A model generated the notes under the pieces. That model made no database searches. It had not been told where the DNA came from and worked only from the letters and a program-made list of their open reading frames with translations. From Salvelinus alpinus (taxonomy: Eukaryota; Chordata; Actinopteri; Salmoniformes; Salmonidae), in the NCBI RefSeq assembly GCF_045679555.1, contig NC_092092.1, positions 12,214,690 to 12,278,689 of the forward strand: a stretch of DNA of 64,000 bases, read 5' to 3'. Below, in pieces: positions 22,628 to 33,230 of the stretch. Every line of letters begins with the position of its first letter. The first letter of the stretch is position 1. A program made the translations under genes and the position numbers.

Positions 22628-23334
22628 TGTTGAGAAGAAGAACCTGATGGACAAATTCATTAACTCAAGCTTTGCTGTCAGCACGATCACGCTTGAAGAC
22701 CAAGACTTCTACAAAATGAGTTATACATTTTTTTGGTATTATTTTCTACAAACATGACAACATTCTATTAGAGGACATTTAAGTGCATCCCAGTTTAAAA
22801 AGAACAAATATTCTATTGGGAGGCAAAATATTTGAATGCGCAAGTTGTGTTGAATGTATAACCTCACACCCCCTTTCCTGTTTTTTTCTCAAGGTCCCTT
22901 TCCAAGATGCATTGGATCTGGTGAGAACCAGGAAGGTGTACCTGAAGGGGGGTTATGTCTATATCCCTCACAAGGACATTGTCACCATCGGTCTCAACGA
23001 CTTCCGAATAAGACTGTCCAAAGCACTCGCGGTAGGGAGATTTTTGTAGACCTCAGTTTTCTTTTTTAATGCCAAATAATGGGAAACCGTGTGAAAGAAC
23101 TACTACATGGCATGTAACCTGTATGTAATTTGAGGACTATGGCATGGGTTTAAACGTGTTAACATTACAACTTTCCCAGCCTGACACAAATTGTTCCTAT
23201 AGGACTTCATGGAGGTAACTTCATATTATCCTTCATACTCGTAATTAGTAGGGATTATTTTGCCCCTCATTAGAAGTATTTCATCCATGGAGAAGAGAGG
23301 GAGGGATATGTTTAGTATTCTCAATCAATTGATT

Positions 23335-23840
23335 ATTGGGGGCAATTCCTTCTCTGCAGACCATATTTACTGGGAGGTATTCCTTCTCTGCAGGTCATAT
23401 TTACCGGGGGCTATTTCTTCTCTGCAGGTCATATTTACTGGGGGCTATTCCTTCTCTGCAGGCCATATTTACTGGGGGCTATTCCTTCTCTGCAGGCCAT
23501 ATTTACTGGGGGCTATTCCTTCTCTGCAGGCCATATTTACTGGGGGCAATTCCTTCTCTGCAGGTCATATTTACTGGGGGATATTTCTTCTCTGCAGGTC
23601 ATATTTACTGGGGGCTATTCCTTCTCTGCAGGCCATATTTACTGGGGGCTATTCCTTCTCTGCAGGCCATATTTACTGGGGGCTATTCCTTCTCTGCAGG
23701 CCATATTTACTGGGGGATATTTCTTCTCTGCAGGTCATATTTACTGGGGGCTATTTCTTCTCTGCAGTTCACATTTACTGGGGGCTATTCCTTCTCTGCA
23801 GGCCATATTTACTGGTGGCTATTCCTTCTCTGCAGGTGAA
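23335..23840 (+). repeat. 34-bp minisatellite, about 15 units
   Basis: The unit is 34 bp with core 'catatttactgggggctatt' followed by 'ccttctctgcag'. Variants are 'ggccat'/'ggtcat' and 'gctatt'/'gatatt'. It starts about 300 bp after the last visible PRIM2 exon. The 167- and 210-residue open frames across it are repeat artefacts. Confidence 0.95.
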
Positions 23841-25169
23841 GGAGGGCTCTAACAATGATACCAAAATCAATAGGAATAACGCAGTAAATTAAACTGTGCA
23901 TGTGTAGGTCTCACAATGCCATTATCACACTAGCTCACAGGGAAAAAGGGATCTCAAATGTCTCTGAGTGGATATCTACCAAAGCCCTGTGTTATGGAGC
24001 ACATTGAAATGCCAATGCCTTCTCTGAATAGTAGAACATGACTCTGAATAAAAGCTTTGGTTCAGTAAATATAAGCAGTTTATGAATGAAATGCATATTT
24101 AACATAGTATATTAGAAGATAATGGTCGGCGTGCTTTGGTTAAATGACCATTCATGCGTTTAGCTGTTATGTTGTAAGACAGGCCATATCAAACTAGCAC
24201 GTCTTTGGAAAGCACCAGCATTAAAGCCCCCAGCCCTGACAAGAACTATGAATTCCATTGTCAAGGTCCATTGGTCAGACAGTCCGATCAGTCATACATA
24301 CTTAAACAAGGCAATCTAAGATGTCTGCAGCTCATTGTCATTTGCCTGCAATAGAGTAATTACCTGCATGGATGTCAGTGAGCAATGAGTGGGATGTCTG
24401 ATGAGATGATGGTGTGTGTGTGTTGGGATGAGGTGGTTGTGTGAGAGATTGGAAGGCAGTGGGACTGGATTGCTTTTTCAGACCGTTGACGGGAGTAGGT
24501 GGGAAAGATGATGGTTTCTTGAGGCCCGGCTGAGACAACATACACTTGTGTAGGAGTTCTAGATCATTCCTGCAAGCCTCCATCCTCCCCCTCCACGGAC
24601 CAGGCTGAGATTAAAACCAGGCTGGGATTAGAGAGATGTTCTAAGGTTGGCATTTTGAGAAAGCAGAAGCACTGTGTTATAGGCTAGATCGCAAGGCTTT
24701 TCTCCCAAAGATTGGCCTAGGCCTCTTTGTTGGAGCCCCATTATCCTTGGCCTATATCATTACAGAATTGTTTATTGGGCTCCTTGTGTAGGCTACAGGT
24801 ATAGTAGGACCTATTTGGCCATTTGGAAGTTTCCCTTGGAAAAAATATTTGCTGTTGCGGTAATGAAAATGCACCAGGGACTTCTGTGAGAGATGGTTTA
24901 TTAAATGGGAAATTGACATGATTACTTACACCAACATGTGTTTAGTGTTGATCGTGTCGATCTGAGCTCTGGTGATATACAACACTTTATATAGGCTATC
25001 AAGAATATAAACAATGAGAAATATAAACACCTGTCAAATGTGTTACCAGTAAGCTTCTTTGCTTTACGATACATCATGCAGTACTTGTGTAGGTTGGGCT
25101 GTAGTAATTAAAGACAGTCTGTGCTTAGAGCAGGTAGTGGGGTCTTTAGATACTGTCAAAAAGTATATA
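23841..25169. other. Nothing recognised
   Basis: Searched for the missing PRIM2 exons on the plus strand without success. An 81-residue minus-strand frame at 24338-24583 has no recognisable homology. Confidence 0.35.
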
Positions 25170-25855
25170 CACTACCGTTCAAAAGTTTGGGGTCACTTAG
25201 ACATTTCCTTGTTTTTGAAAGAAAACCTTTTTTTTGTCCATTAAAATAACATCAAATTGATCAGAAATACAGTGTGGACATTGATAATGTTGTAAATGAC
25301 TATTGTAGCTGGAAACAGATTCATTTTTAATGGAATATCTACATAGGCGTAAAGAGGCCCATTATCAGCAACCATCACTCCTGTGTTCCAATGGCACGTT
25401 GTGTTAGCTAATCCAAGTTATAATTTTAAAAGGCTTATTGATCATTAGAAAACCCTTCTGCAATTGTTAGCACAGCTGAAAACTGTTGTACTGAGTAAAG
25501 AAGCAATAAAAGTGGACTTCTTTAGACTAGTTGAGTTTCTGGAGCATCAGCGTTTGTGGGTTCGATTACAGGCTCAACATGGCCAGAAACAAAGAACTTG
25601 ATTCTGAAACTCATCAGTCTATTCTTGTTTTGAGAAATGAAGGCTATTCCATGTGAGAAATTGCCAAGAAACTGAAGATCCCGTACAACGCTGTGTACTA
25701 CTCCCTTCACAGAACAGCGCAAACTGGCTCTAACCAGAATAGAAAGAGTGGGAGGCCCCAGTGCACAACTGGGCCAGAGGACAAGTACATTAGATGGTCT
25801 AGTTTGAGAAACAGACGCCTCAAGTCTTCAACTGGCAGCTTCATTAAATACATTT

Positions 25856-26214
25856 TACATTTTTTACATTTTAGTCATTTAGCAGACGCTCTTATCCAGA
25901 GCGACTTACAGTAGAGTGCATACATTTTATTACATTTTATTTTATTATATTTTTAATTTTAAATTTTTTTTTTTTACATACTGAGACAAGGATATCCCTA
26001 CCGGTCAAACCCTCCCTACCGGCCAAACCCTCCCTAACCCGGATGACGCTATGCCAATTGTGCGTCGCCCCACGGATCTCCCGGTTGCGGCCGGCTGCGA
26101 CAGAGCCTGGGCGCGAACCCAGCCCAGCCTGGGCGCGAACCCAGAGTATCTGGTGGCGCAGCTAGCACTGCGATGCAGTGCCCTAGACCACTGCGCCACC
26201 CGGGAGATCGTATA
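25856..26214 (-). mobile_element. tRNA-derived SINE with 'gcagacgctctta' tail
   Basis: On the minus strand the head reads 'ctcccgggtggcgcagtggt', with a B-box-like 'gggttcgcgcc'. The 3' tail (25870-25920) reads 'taagagcgtctgctaaatga', a different tail from the HpaI type. It splits the Tc1-like reading between 'cttcattaaata' and 'tagtagtaccc'. A truncated copy of this tail lies at 54679-54720. Confidence 0.8.
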
Positions 26215-26495
26215 GTAGTACCCACAAAACACATCTCAACGGCAACAGTGAAGAGGCGACTCCGGGATGCTGGCCTTCTAGGCAGAGTTCCTCTGTCCAG
26301 TGTCTGTGTTCTTTTGCCCATCTTAATCTTTTATTTTTATTGGCCAGTCTGAGATATGGCTTTTTCTTTGCAACTCTGCCTAGAAGGCCAGCATCCCGTA
26401 GTCACCTCTACACTGTTGACATTGTGACTGGTGTGATGGTTACTGATAATGGGCCTCTGTACACCTATGTAGATATTCCATTTCCAGCTACAATA

Positions 26496-28118
26496 CAGTG
26501 GCTTGCACCCCCCTTGGCATTTTTCCTATCTTGTCGCCTTACAACTTCGAATTAAAATAGATTTTTTCGGGGTTTGTATCATTTGATTTACACAACATGC
26601 CTACCACTTTGAAGATGCAAAATATATTTTGTGAAACAAACAAGAAGACAAAAAAAACAGAACTTGAGTGTACTTAACTATTCACCCCCACAAAGTCAAT
26701 ACTTTTTAGAGCCATCTTTTGCAGCAATTACAGCTGCAAGTCTCTTGGGGTATGTCTCTATAAGCTTGGCACATCTAGCCCCTGGGATTGTTGCCCATTC
26801 AAGGCAAAACTGCTCCAGCTCCTTCAAATTGGATGGGTTCCGCTGGTGTACTGCAATCTTTAATTAATACAACAGATTCTCAATTGGATTGAGGTCTGGG
26901 CTTTGACTAGGCCCTTCCAAGACATTTAAATGTTTCCCCTTAAACCACTCGAGTGTTGCTTCAGCAGTATGCTTAGGGTTATTGCCCTGCTGATGGCGAA
27001 CCTCCGTCCCAGTCTCAAATCTCTGGAAGACTGAAACAGGTGTCCCTCAAGAATTTCCCTGTATTTAGCGCCATCCATCATTCCTTCAATTTTGAAATGT
27101 TTCCCAGTCCCTGCCGATGGAAAAACATCCCCACAGCATGATGTTGTCACCACCATGCTTCACTGTGGGGATGGTGTTCTCTTGGTGATGAGAGGTGTTG
27201 GGTTTTTGACAGACATAGTGTTTTCCTTGATGACCAAAAAGCTCAATTTTAGTCTCATCTCACCAGAGTACCGTCTTCCATATGTTTGGGGAGTCTCCCA
27301 CATGCCTTTTGGTGAACACCAAATGTGTTTGCTTATTTTTTTCTTTAAGCAATGGCTTTTTCTAGCCACTCTTCTATTAGCCCAGCTCTGTGGAGTATAC
27401 AATTTAAAGTCGTCATATGGACAGATACTCCAATCTCCGCTGTGGAGCTTTGCAGCTCCTTCAGGGTTATCTTTGTTCTCTTTGTTGCCTCTCTGATTAA
27501 AGCCCTCCTTGTCTGGTTTTTGGTGGGTGGCCCTCTCTTGGTAGGTTTGTTGTGGTGGCATATTCTTTCCATTTTTTAGTAATGGATTTAATGGTGCTCT
27601 GTGGGATGTTAAAAGTTTCAGATATTTTTTTATAACCCAACACTGATCTGTACTTCTCCACAACTTTGTCCCTGACCTGTATGGAGAGCTCCTTGGTCTT
27701 CATGGTGCCGCTTGCTTGGTGGTGTTCCGTGCTTAGTAGTGTTGAAGACTAGGGACTTTCAGAACAGGTGTGTGTATATATATATATATATATACTGAGA
27801 TCATGTGACACTTAGATTGCACACAGGTGGACTTTATTTAACTAATTATGTGACTTCTGAAGGTAATTGGTTGCCCCAGATCTTATTTAGGGGCTTCATA
27901 GCAAATGGGGTGAATACATATGCACGCACCACTTTTCCATTTTAATTATATATATTATTATTTTAACAAGTTCTTTTTTTAAATTTCACTTCACCAATTT
28001 GTACTATTTCGTGTATGTCCATTCCATGAAATCCAAATAAAAATCAATTTAAATTACAGGTTGTAGTACAACAAAATAGGAAAAACGCCAAGGGAATGAA
28101 TACTTTTGCAAGGCACTG
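26496..28118 (-). mobile_element. Decayed Tc1-like element, nested
   Basis: The ends 'cagtggcttgcacccccctt' and 'cttttgcaaggcactg' are bounded by TA (26494-26495 and 28119-28120). Removing it restores 'ctacaatagtcatttac' in the host element. The transposase on the minus strand starts MKTKELSIQVRDKVVEKYRS near 27703 and continues in pieces (RALIREATKRTKITLKELQ; FSSAGTGKH near 27110), broken by frameshifts. A (ta)n run lies at 27775-27795. Confidence 0.88.
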
Positions 28119-28262
28119 TAGTCATTTACAACATTGATAATGTCTACACTGTATTTCTGATCAATTTGATGTTATTTTAATGGACAAAAAATGTGCTTTT
28201 CTTTCAAAAACAAGGAAATGTCTAAGTGACCCCAAATGCTTGAACAGTAGTGTGTATATATA

Positions 28263-29778
28263 CAGTACCAGTCAAAAGTTTGGACACACCTACTCGTTCC
28301 AGGGTTTCTTTATTTTTACTATTTTCTATATTGTAGAATAATATTGAAGACATCACAACTATTAAATAACACATATGGAATCATGTAGTAACCAAAAAAG
28401 TGTTACGAAATCAAAATAGATTTTATATTTGAGATTCTTCAAAGTAGCCACCCTTTGCCTTGGTTACAGTTTTGCACACTTGACATTCTCTAAACCAGCT
28501 TCATGAGGTAATCACCTGGAGTGCATTTCAATTAACAGCTGTGCCATGTTAAATGTTAATTTGTGGAATTTCTTTCTGTTCTTAATGCGTTTGAGCCAAT
28601 CAGTTGTGTTGTAACAAGGTAGGGGTGGTGTACAGGAGATAGCCCTATTTGGTAAAAGACCAAGTGCATATTATGGCAAGAACAGCTCAAATAAGCAAAG
28701 AGAAATGACAGTCCATCGTTACTTTTAGACATGAAGGTCAGTGAATCTGGAAAATTTCAAGAACTTTGAAAGTTTCTTCAAGTACAGTTGCAAAAACCAT
28801 CAAGCGCCATGATGAAACTGGCTCTCATGAGGACCACCACAGGAAAGGAAGACCCAGTGTTACCTCTGCTGCAGAGGATAAGTTCATTAATTACCAGCCT
28901 CAGAAATTGCAGGCCAAATAAAAGCTTCACAGAGTTCAAGTAACAGACACGTCTCAACATAAACTGTTCAGAGGAGACTGCGTGAATCAGGCCTTCATGG
29001 TCGAATTGCTGCAAAGAAACCACTACTAAAGGACACCAATAATAAGAAGAGACTTGCTTGGGCCAAGAAACACGAGCAATGGACATTAGACCGGTGGAAA
29101 TCTGTCCTTTGGTCTGAGTCCTAATTTTTTGGATACAACCGCCATGTCTTTGTGAGACGCAGAGCAGGTGAACAGATGATATCCGCATTTGTGGTTCCAA
29201 CCGTTAAGCATGGAGGTGTGATGGTGCTTTGCAGGTGACACTGTCAGTGATTAATTTAGAATTCAAGGCACACTTAACCAGCATGGCTACCACAGCATTC
29301 TGCAGTGATACACCATCCCATCTGGTTTGTGCTTAGTGGGTCTATCAACGACTCAACACACCTCCAAGCTGTGTAAGGCATATTTGACCAAGAAGGAGAG
29401 TGGAGTGCTGAATCAGATGACCTGGCCTCCACAATCACCCGACCTCAACCCAATTGAGATGGTTTGGGATGAGTTGGACCGCAGAGTGAAGGAAAAGCAT
29501 CCAACAAGTACTCAGCATATGTGGGGACTCCTTCAAGACTGTTGGAAAAGCATTCCAGGTGAAGCTTGTTGAGTGTGCCAAGAGTGTGCAACGCTGTCAT
29601 CAAGGCAAAGGGTGGCTAAGTATATATTGATTTGTTTAACACTTTTTTTTGGTTACTACATGTTTCCATATGTTATTTCATAGTTTTGATGTCTTTTATT
29701 CTACAATGTAGAAAAATAGTAAAAATAAAGAAGAAACCCTGGAATGAGTAGGTGTGTCCAAACTTTTGACTAGTACTG
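28263..29778 (+). mobile_element. Decayed Tc1-like element
   Basis: The ends 'cagtaccagtcaaaagtttg' and 'aacttttgactagtactg' abut TA on both sides. The plus-strand transposase is in fragments. The best is at 29327-29572, with [19 protein letters not shown] holding the catalytic Glu of the DD34E triad. It lies about 10 bp from the preceding element. Confidence 0.88.
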
Positions 29779-29792
29779 TATATAGAATAATA

Positions 29793-29831
29793 TTATAGGA
29801 AGGGGTTCTTAATGTTTGTTATACTAAGTAT
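29793..29831. mobile_element. Remnant terminus of the 327-816 family
   Basis: 'ggttcttaatgtttgttata' and its surroundings match the right terminus of the element at 327-816 with several changes. It is a stub left between two Tc1-like insertions. Confidence 0.5.
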
Positions 29832-29838
29832 GTATGTA

Positions 29839-31249
29839 CAGTGCATTCGAAAAGTATTCAGACCCCTTGACTTTTTCTACATTTTAATATGTTAGTCTTA
29901 CTTTGAAATTGATTTTTTTTTTAAGAATCCACATCAATCTACACAAAAAATACCCAATCATGACAAAGCATTTTTGCAAACGTATTAAAAACAAACTGAA
30001 ATATCACATTTACGTAAGTGGTCAGACCATTTAATCAGAACTTTGTTGAAGCATCTTTGGCAGCGATTACAGCCTTGATTCTTCTTGGGTATGACGCTAC
30101 AAGCTTGGCACACCTGTATTTGGGGAGTTTCTGCCATTTTCTCTGCAGATCCTTTCAAGCTCTGTCAGGTTGGATGGGGAACGTCGCTGCACAGTTATTT
30201 TTAGGTCTCTTCAGAGATGTTAGATTGGCTTCAAGTCCGGGCTCTGGCTGGGCCACTCAAGGACATTCAGAGACTTGTCCCGAAGCCACACCTGCGTTGC
30301 CTTGGCTGTGTGCTTAGGGTTGTTGTCTTATTGGAAGGTGAACCTTTGCCCCTGTGTGAGGTCCTGAGCGCTCTGGAGCAGGTTTTCATCAAGGATCTCT
30401 CTGTACTTTGCGCAGTTCCTCTTTTCCTCGATCCTGACTAGTCTCCCAGTCCCTGCCACTGAAAAACATCCCCAGAGAACCTTGTTTTTCATGGTCTGAG
30501 AGTCCTTTAGGTACCTTTTGGCAAACTCATAGCGGGCTGTCATGTGCCTTTTTTCTGAGGAGTGGCTTCCGTCTGGCCACTCTACCATAAAGGCTTGATT
30601 GGTGGAGTGCTGCAGAGATGGTATTTTTTCTGTAGGGTTCTCCCATCTCCAAAGACAAACTCTGGAGCTCTGTCAGTGACCATCAGGCTCTTGTTCACCT
30701 CCCTGACCAAGGCCCTTCTCCCCCTATTGCTCAGTTTGGCCGGGCAGCCAGCTCTAGGAAGAGTCTTGGTGGTTTCAAACTTCTTCCATTTAAGAATGAT
30801 GGAGGCCATTTTGTTCTTGGGGACCTTCAATGTTGCAGACATGTTTTGGTATCCATCCCCAGATCTACGCCTCAACATAATCCTGTCTCGGAGCTCTACG
30901 GACAATTCCTTCGACCTCATGGCTTGGTTTTTGCTCTGACATGTACTGTCAACTGTGGGACCTTATATAAACAAGTGTGTGCCTTTCCAAATCATGTCCA
31001 ATCAATTGAATTTACCACAAGTGGCTTCATAAGAAAGGGTCTGAATAGTTATGTAAATAAGGAATTATTTGTATTTTACTTTAAATACATTTGCAAACAT
31101 TTCTAAAAACCTGTTTTTGCTTTGTCATTCTGGGGTATTGTGTGTAGAAAGATGAGGAAAACTATTTATTTGATCCATTTTAGAGTAAGGCTGTAACGTA
31201 ACAACATGTGGAAAAAGTCAAGGGGTCTGAATACTTTCAGAATGCACTG
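29839..31249 (-). mobile_element. Decayed Tc1-like element
   Basis: The ends 'cagtgcattcgaaaagtatt' and 'atactttcagaatgcactg' are complementary. The minus-strand transposase starts MRSKELSVELRDRIMLRRRS at 30920 and contains VLWGCFSVAGTGRL near 30480, in different frames and with stops. It is non-functional. Confidence 0.88.
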
Positions 31250-31650
31250 TGTGTGTGTGTGTATGTATGTATGTATATAGAGAATAAATACTGAGCTATA
31301 TTGTATGCTCAAAAAAATATTGTTATAATACAATTGCTCAGAGAAAGAGCTTTTGTTTAACAAATAATAAAATATAATAGTCTGTTACTGTTTAACTTTC
31401 CATGAGTCTATATCGGGGAGAACAGAAATAATACAAATAGTGCTGTTTTTTGTGCAATGCATGGCATGATTATGTAGCAGGTGAATAATATAGGACTGAT
31501 GATTTTGTTTATGAGACTATGCTTTTATTTTGGAATCCACAGCCCCTTATGAAACCTCCCCTGGTTTATTGGCATGGGACCAACATCATGGAGGGACTTC
31601 ATGCCAGAACACCGAGCAGCTATCATGTCACGCCGTAGAGACATTTTCCA

Positions 31651-32046
31651 TTAGTTATCCCAATAAGTAGTTCTCCTACTGTTCTGGTTCTGTCTGAGAT
31701 TTGATAATTCTGTTGAAAGGTTGTGAATATTCTCCTCAGCTCCATGATAACGATGAGTGTCAGTATTGACAATAAATAAAAGAAAGATGAGTGGTTCTAC
31801 AATCCTTAACTCATGACCTTTGGTAATTGGGTTTAGTGAATCGGTCCTCTTACTTTGTGTAGTATAGTTTGTGCTGTATGGTTGCATGGAGTATGTGGGT
31901 GTACCCAAGTGAAGTGGTCTGTGAAGTGTGCAGGCAGTACTGTATGGTCTGATGGCGGGCCTGCTGTAGGTCTGACGAGGCGGTTCTACTTTAGAGAATG
32001 GAGTGGGAAAGTACACTGGGGTTGCACGCATGTTGGTGTATCTCAC
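31651..32046 (-). other. Unrecognised 131-codon open frame
   Basis: This frame does not match a transposon family I know and is rich in Tyr, Thr, Pro and Arg. Downstream on the same strand (31540-31640) a further stretch reads protein-like (MSLRRDMIAARCSGMKSLHD). The opposite strand of that stretch is also readable, so coding is unproven. It could be a fragment of a host gene or chance. The rest of 31250-31650 shows nothing. Confidence 0.2.
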
Positions 32047-32585
32047 TGATCATCCCTAAAGCCAAAACCTCATTTGGACGCCCTTCCTTCCAGTTCTCTG
32101 CTGCCTGCGACTGGAACGAATTGCAAAAATCTCTGAAGTTGGAGACTTTTATCTCCCTCAACAACTTTAAAAATCTGCTATCCGAGCAGCTAACCGATCG
32201 CTGCAGCTGTACATAGTCCATCTGTAAACTACCCACCCAATTTACCTACCTCACCCCCCATACTGCTTTTATTTATTTACTTTTCTGCTCTTTTGCACAC
32301 CAGTATCTCTTCTTGCACATGATCATCTGATGATTTATCACTCCAGTGTTAATCTGCTAAATTGTAATTATTCGATTTATTGCCTACCTCATGCCTTTTG
32401 CACACATTGTATATAGATTCTCTTTTTTTTTCTACCATGTTATTGACTTGTTTATTGTTTACTCCATGTGTAACTCTGTGTTGTCTGTTCACACTGCTAT
32501 GCTTTATCTTGGCCAGGTCGCAGTTGCAAATGAGAACTTGTTCTCAACTAGCCTACCTGGTTAAATAAAGGTGAAATAAAATAAA
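32027..32585 (+). mobile_element. 3' end of a non-LTR retrotransposon (LINE)
   Basis: The frame PKAKTSFGRPSFQFSAACDW, followed by NELQKSLKLET and ending RCSCT-stop, is typical of the C-terminus of an L2-like LINE reverse transcriptase protein. The 3' UTR ends 'ttctcaactagcctacctgg' then 'ttaaataaaggtgaaat'. That tail resembles the tails of the SINEs in this window, as expected for their partner LINE. It is 5' truncated. Confidence 0.75.
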
Positions 32586-33230
32586 AAAAATAAAAATGTT
32601 ACTTTTGAAACCTGGCTCACATGTTACGTGTCTCTGTGAAACATGGCTCACATGTTACGTGTCTCTGTGTGAAACATGGCTCACATGTTTATCTGGACTT
32701 ATTTATTTCTATTCAACATAGAAGTAGATTGCATCTTGGTTTTACAGGTTGGTTAGATTTCGGCTACGTGACCAATTTCCTTTCCAAGTTAGACAAGTTT
32801 GTCTCGCTATTACTACTTTCCTATTCTTGGCTTGCATTATTTATGTTTTCTATTTATGTACTCTGTACCATACCTCTCTCTATGTAATAGGGCGGTCCCC
32901 GACAAAAATATTATCTTGGTCGACCAAGTCGTCTGTGATTTCGACCAAACAGTTGGTCAAGATTTTGCAACTTGTATTTTTCCATATATAGACACATCCT
33001 ATGTGTTAATCAACTACATATATACACTGAGCTTGTCAGATTTTTTAAAAGCAAACTGCTGAAGTAATTAAGACAAACGACTAGAGGGATTTCAAACCGC
33101 TACTGATTTAATTGTGCCTGGCTTAGACTTGCTGTGAGTGTGTATAAACACTCACATCACTTTTCAGTCAGAAATGGCTGAGAGAGGCAACGGGTGCTAG
33201 TTACACAGTCCCTTGCTGTCTTTTTATATA

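Larger units (their letters stand above)
14284..23031 (+). pseudogene. prim2: PRIM2-like DNA primase large subunit, N-terminal exons, decayed
   Basis: PRIM2 is the large subunit of DNA primase, which with PRIM1 makes RNA primers in the nucleus. Exons readable on the plus strand are 14284-14436 (ATG at 14289), 18821-18931, 19147-19240, 21064-21183, 22628-22715 and 22894-23031. Phases agree throughout, giving 233 codons in one frame. Recognisable family blocks are [62 protein letters not shown] and HKDIVTI. Two exons contain in-frame TGA codons: 18844-18846, where the family has Gly, and 19191-19193, where it has Arg. The GT donor is absent after 21183 (reads 'gggg') and after 22715 (reads 'atgagt'). 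Exons for the C-terminal iron-sulphur half were not found downstream. I infer an inactive duplicate. Sequencing error is the main alternative, but four separate lesions make it unlikely. Confidence 0.85.
25170..28252. mobile_element. Palindromic Tc1-like element, host to two insertions
   Basis: The left terminus 'cactaccgttcaaaagtttg' and right terminus 'gcttgaacagtagtg' are complementary and abut TA. The left arm carries a decayed transposase start (LVLRNEGYSM-like, with a stop) and YNAVYYSLHRTAQTGSNQNR. The centre is a foldback: 26243-26289 and 26372-26418 are 47-bp arms with three mismatches. A SINE (25856-26214) lies in the left arm and another Tc1-like element (26496-28118) in the right arm. 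Confidence 0.85.

Noticed and set aside
23260-23892. 210- and 167-codon overlapping frames
   Set aside because: Artefacts of the 34-bp array. No homology apart from the repeat.
24338-24583. 81-codon Ser/Pro-rich frame on the minus strand
   Set aside because: No recognisable domain or conservation; low-complexity composition arises from GT-rich DNA.
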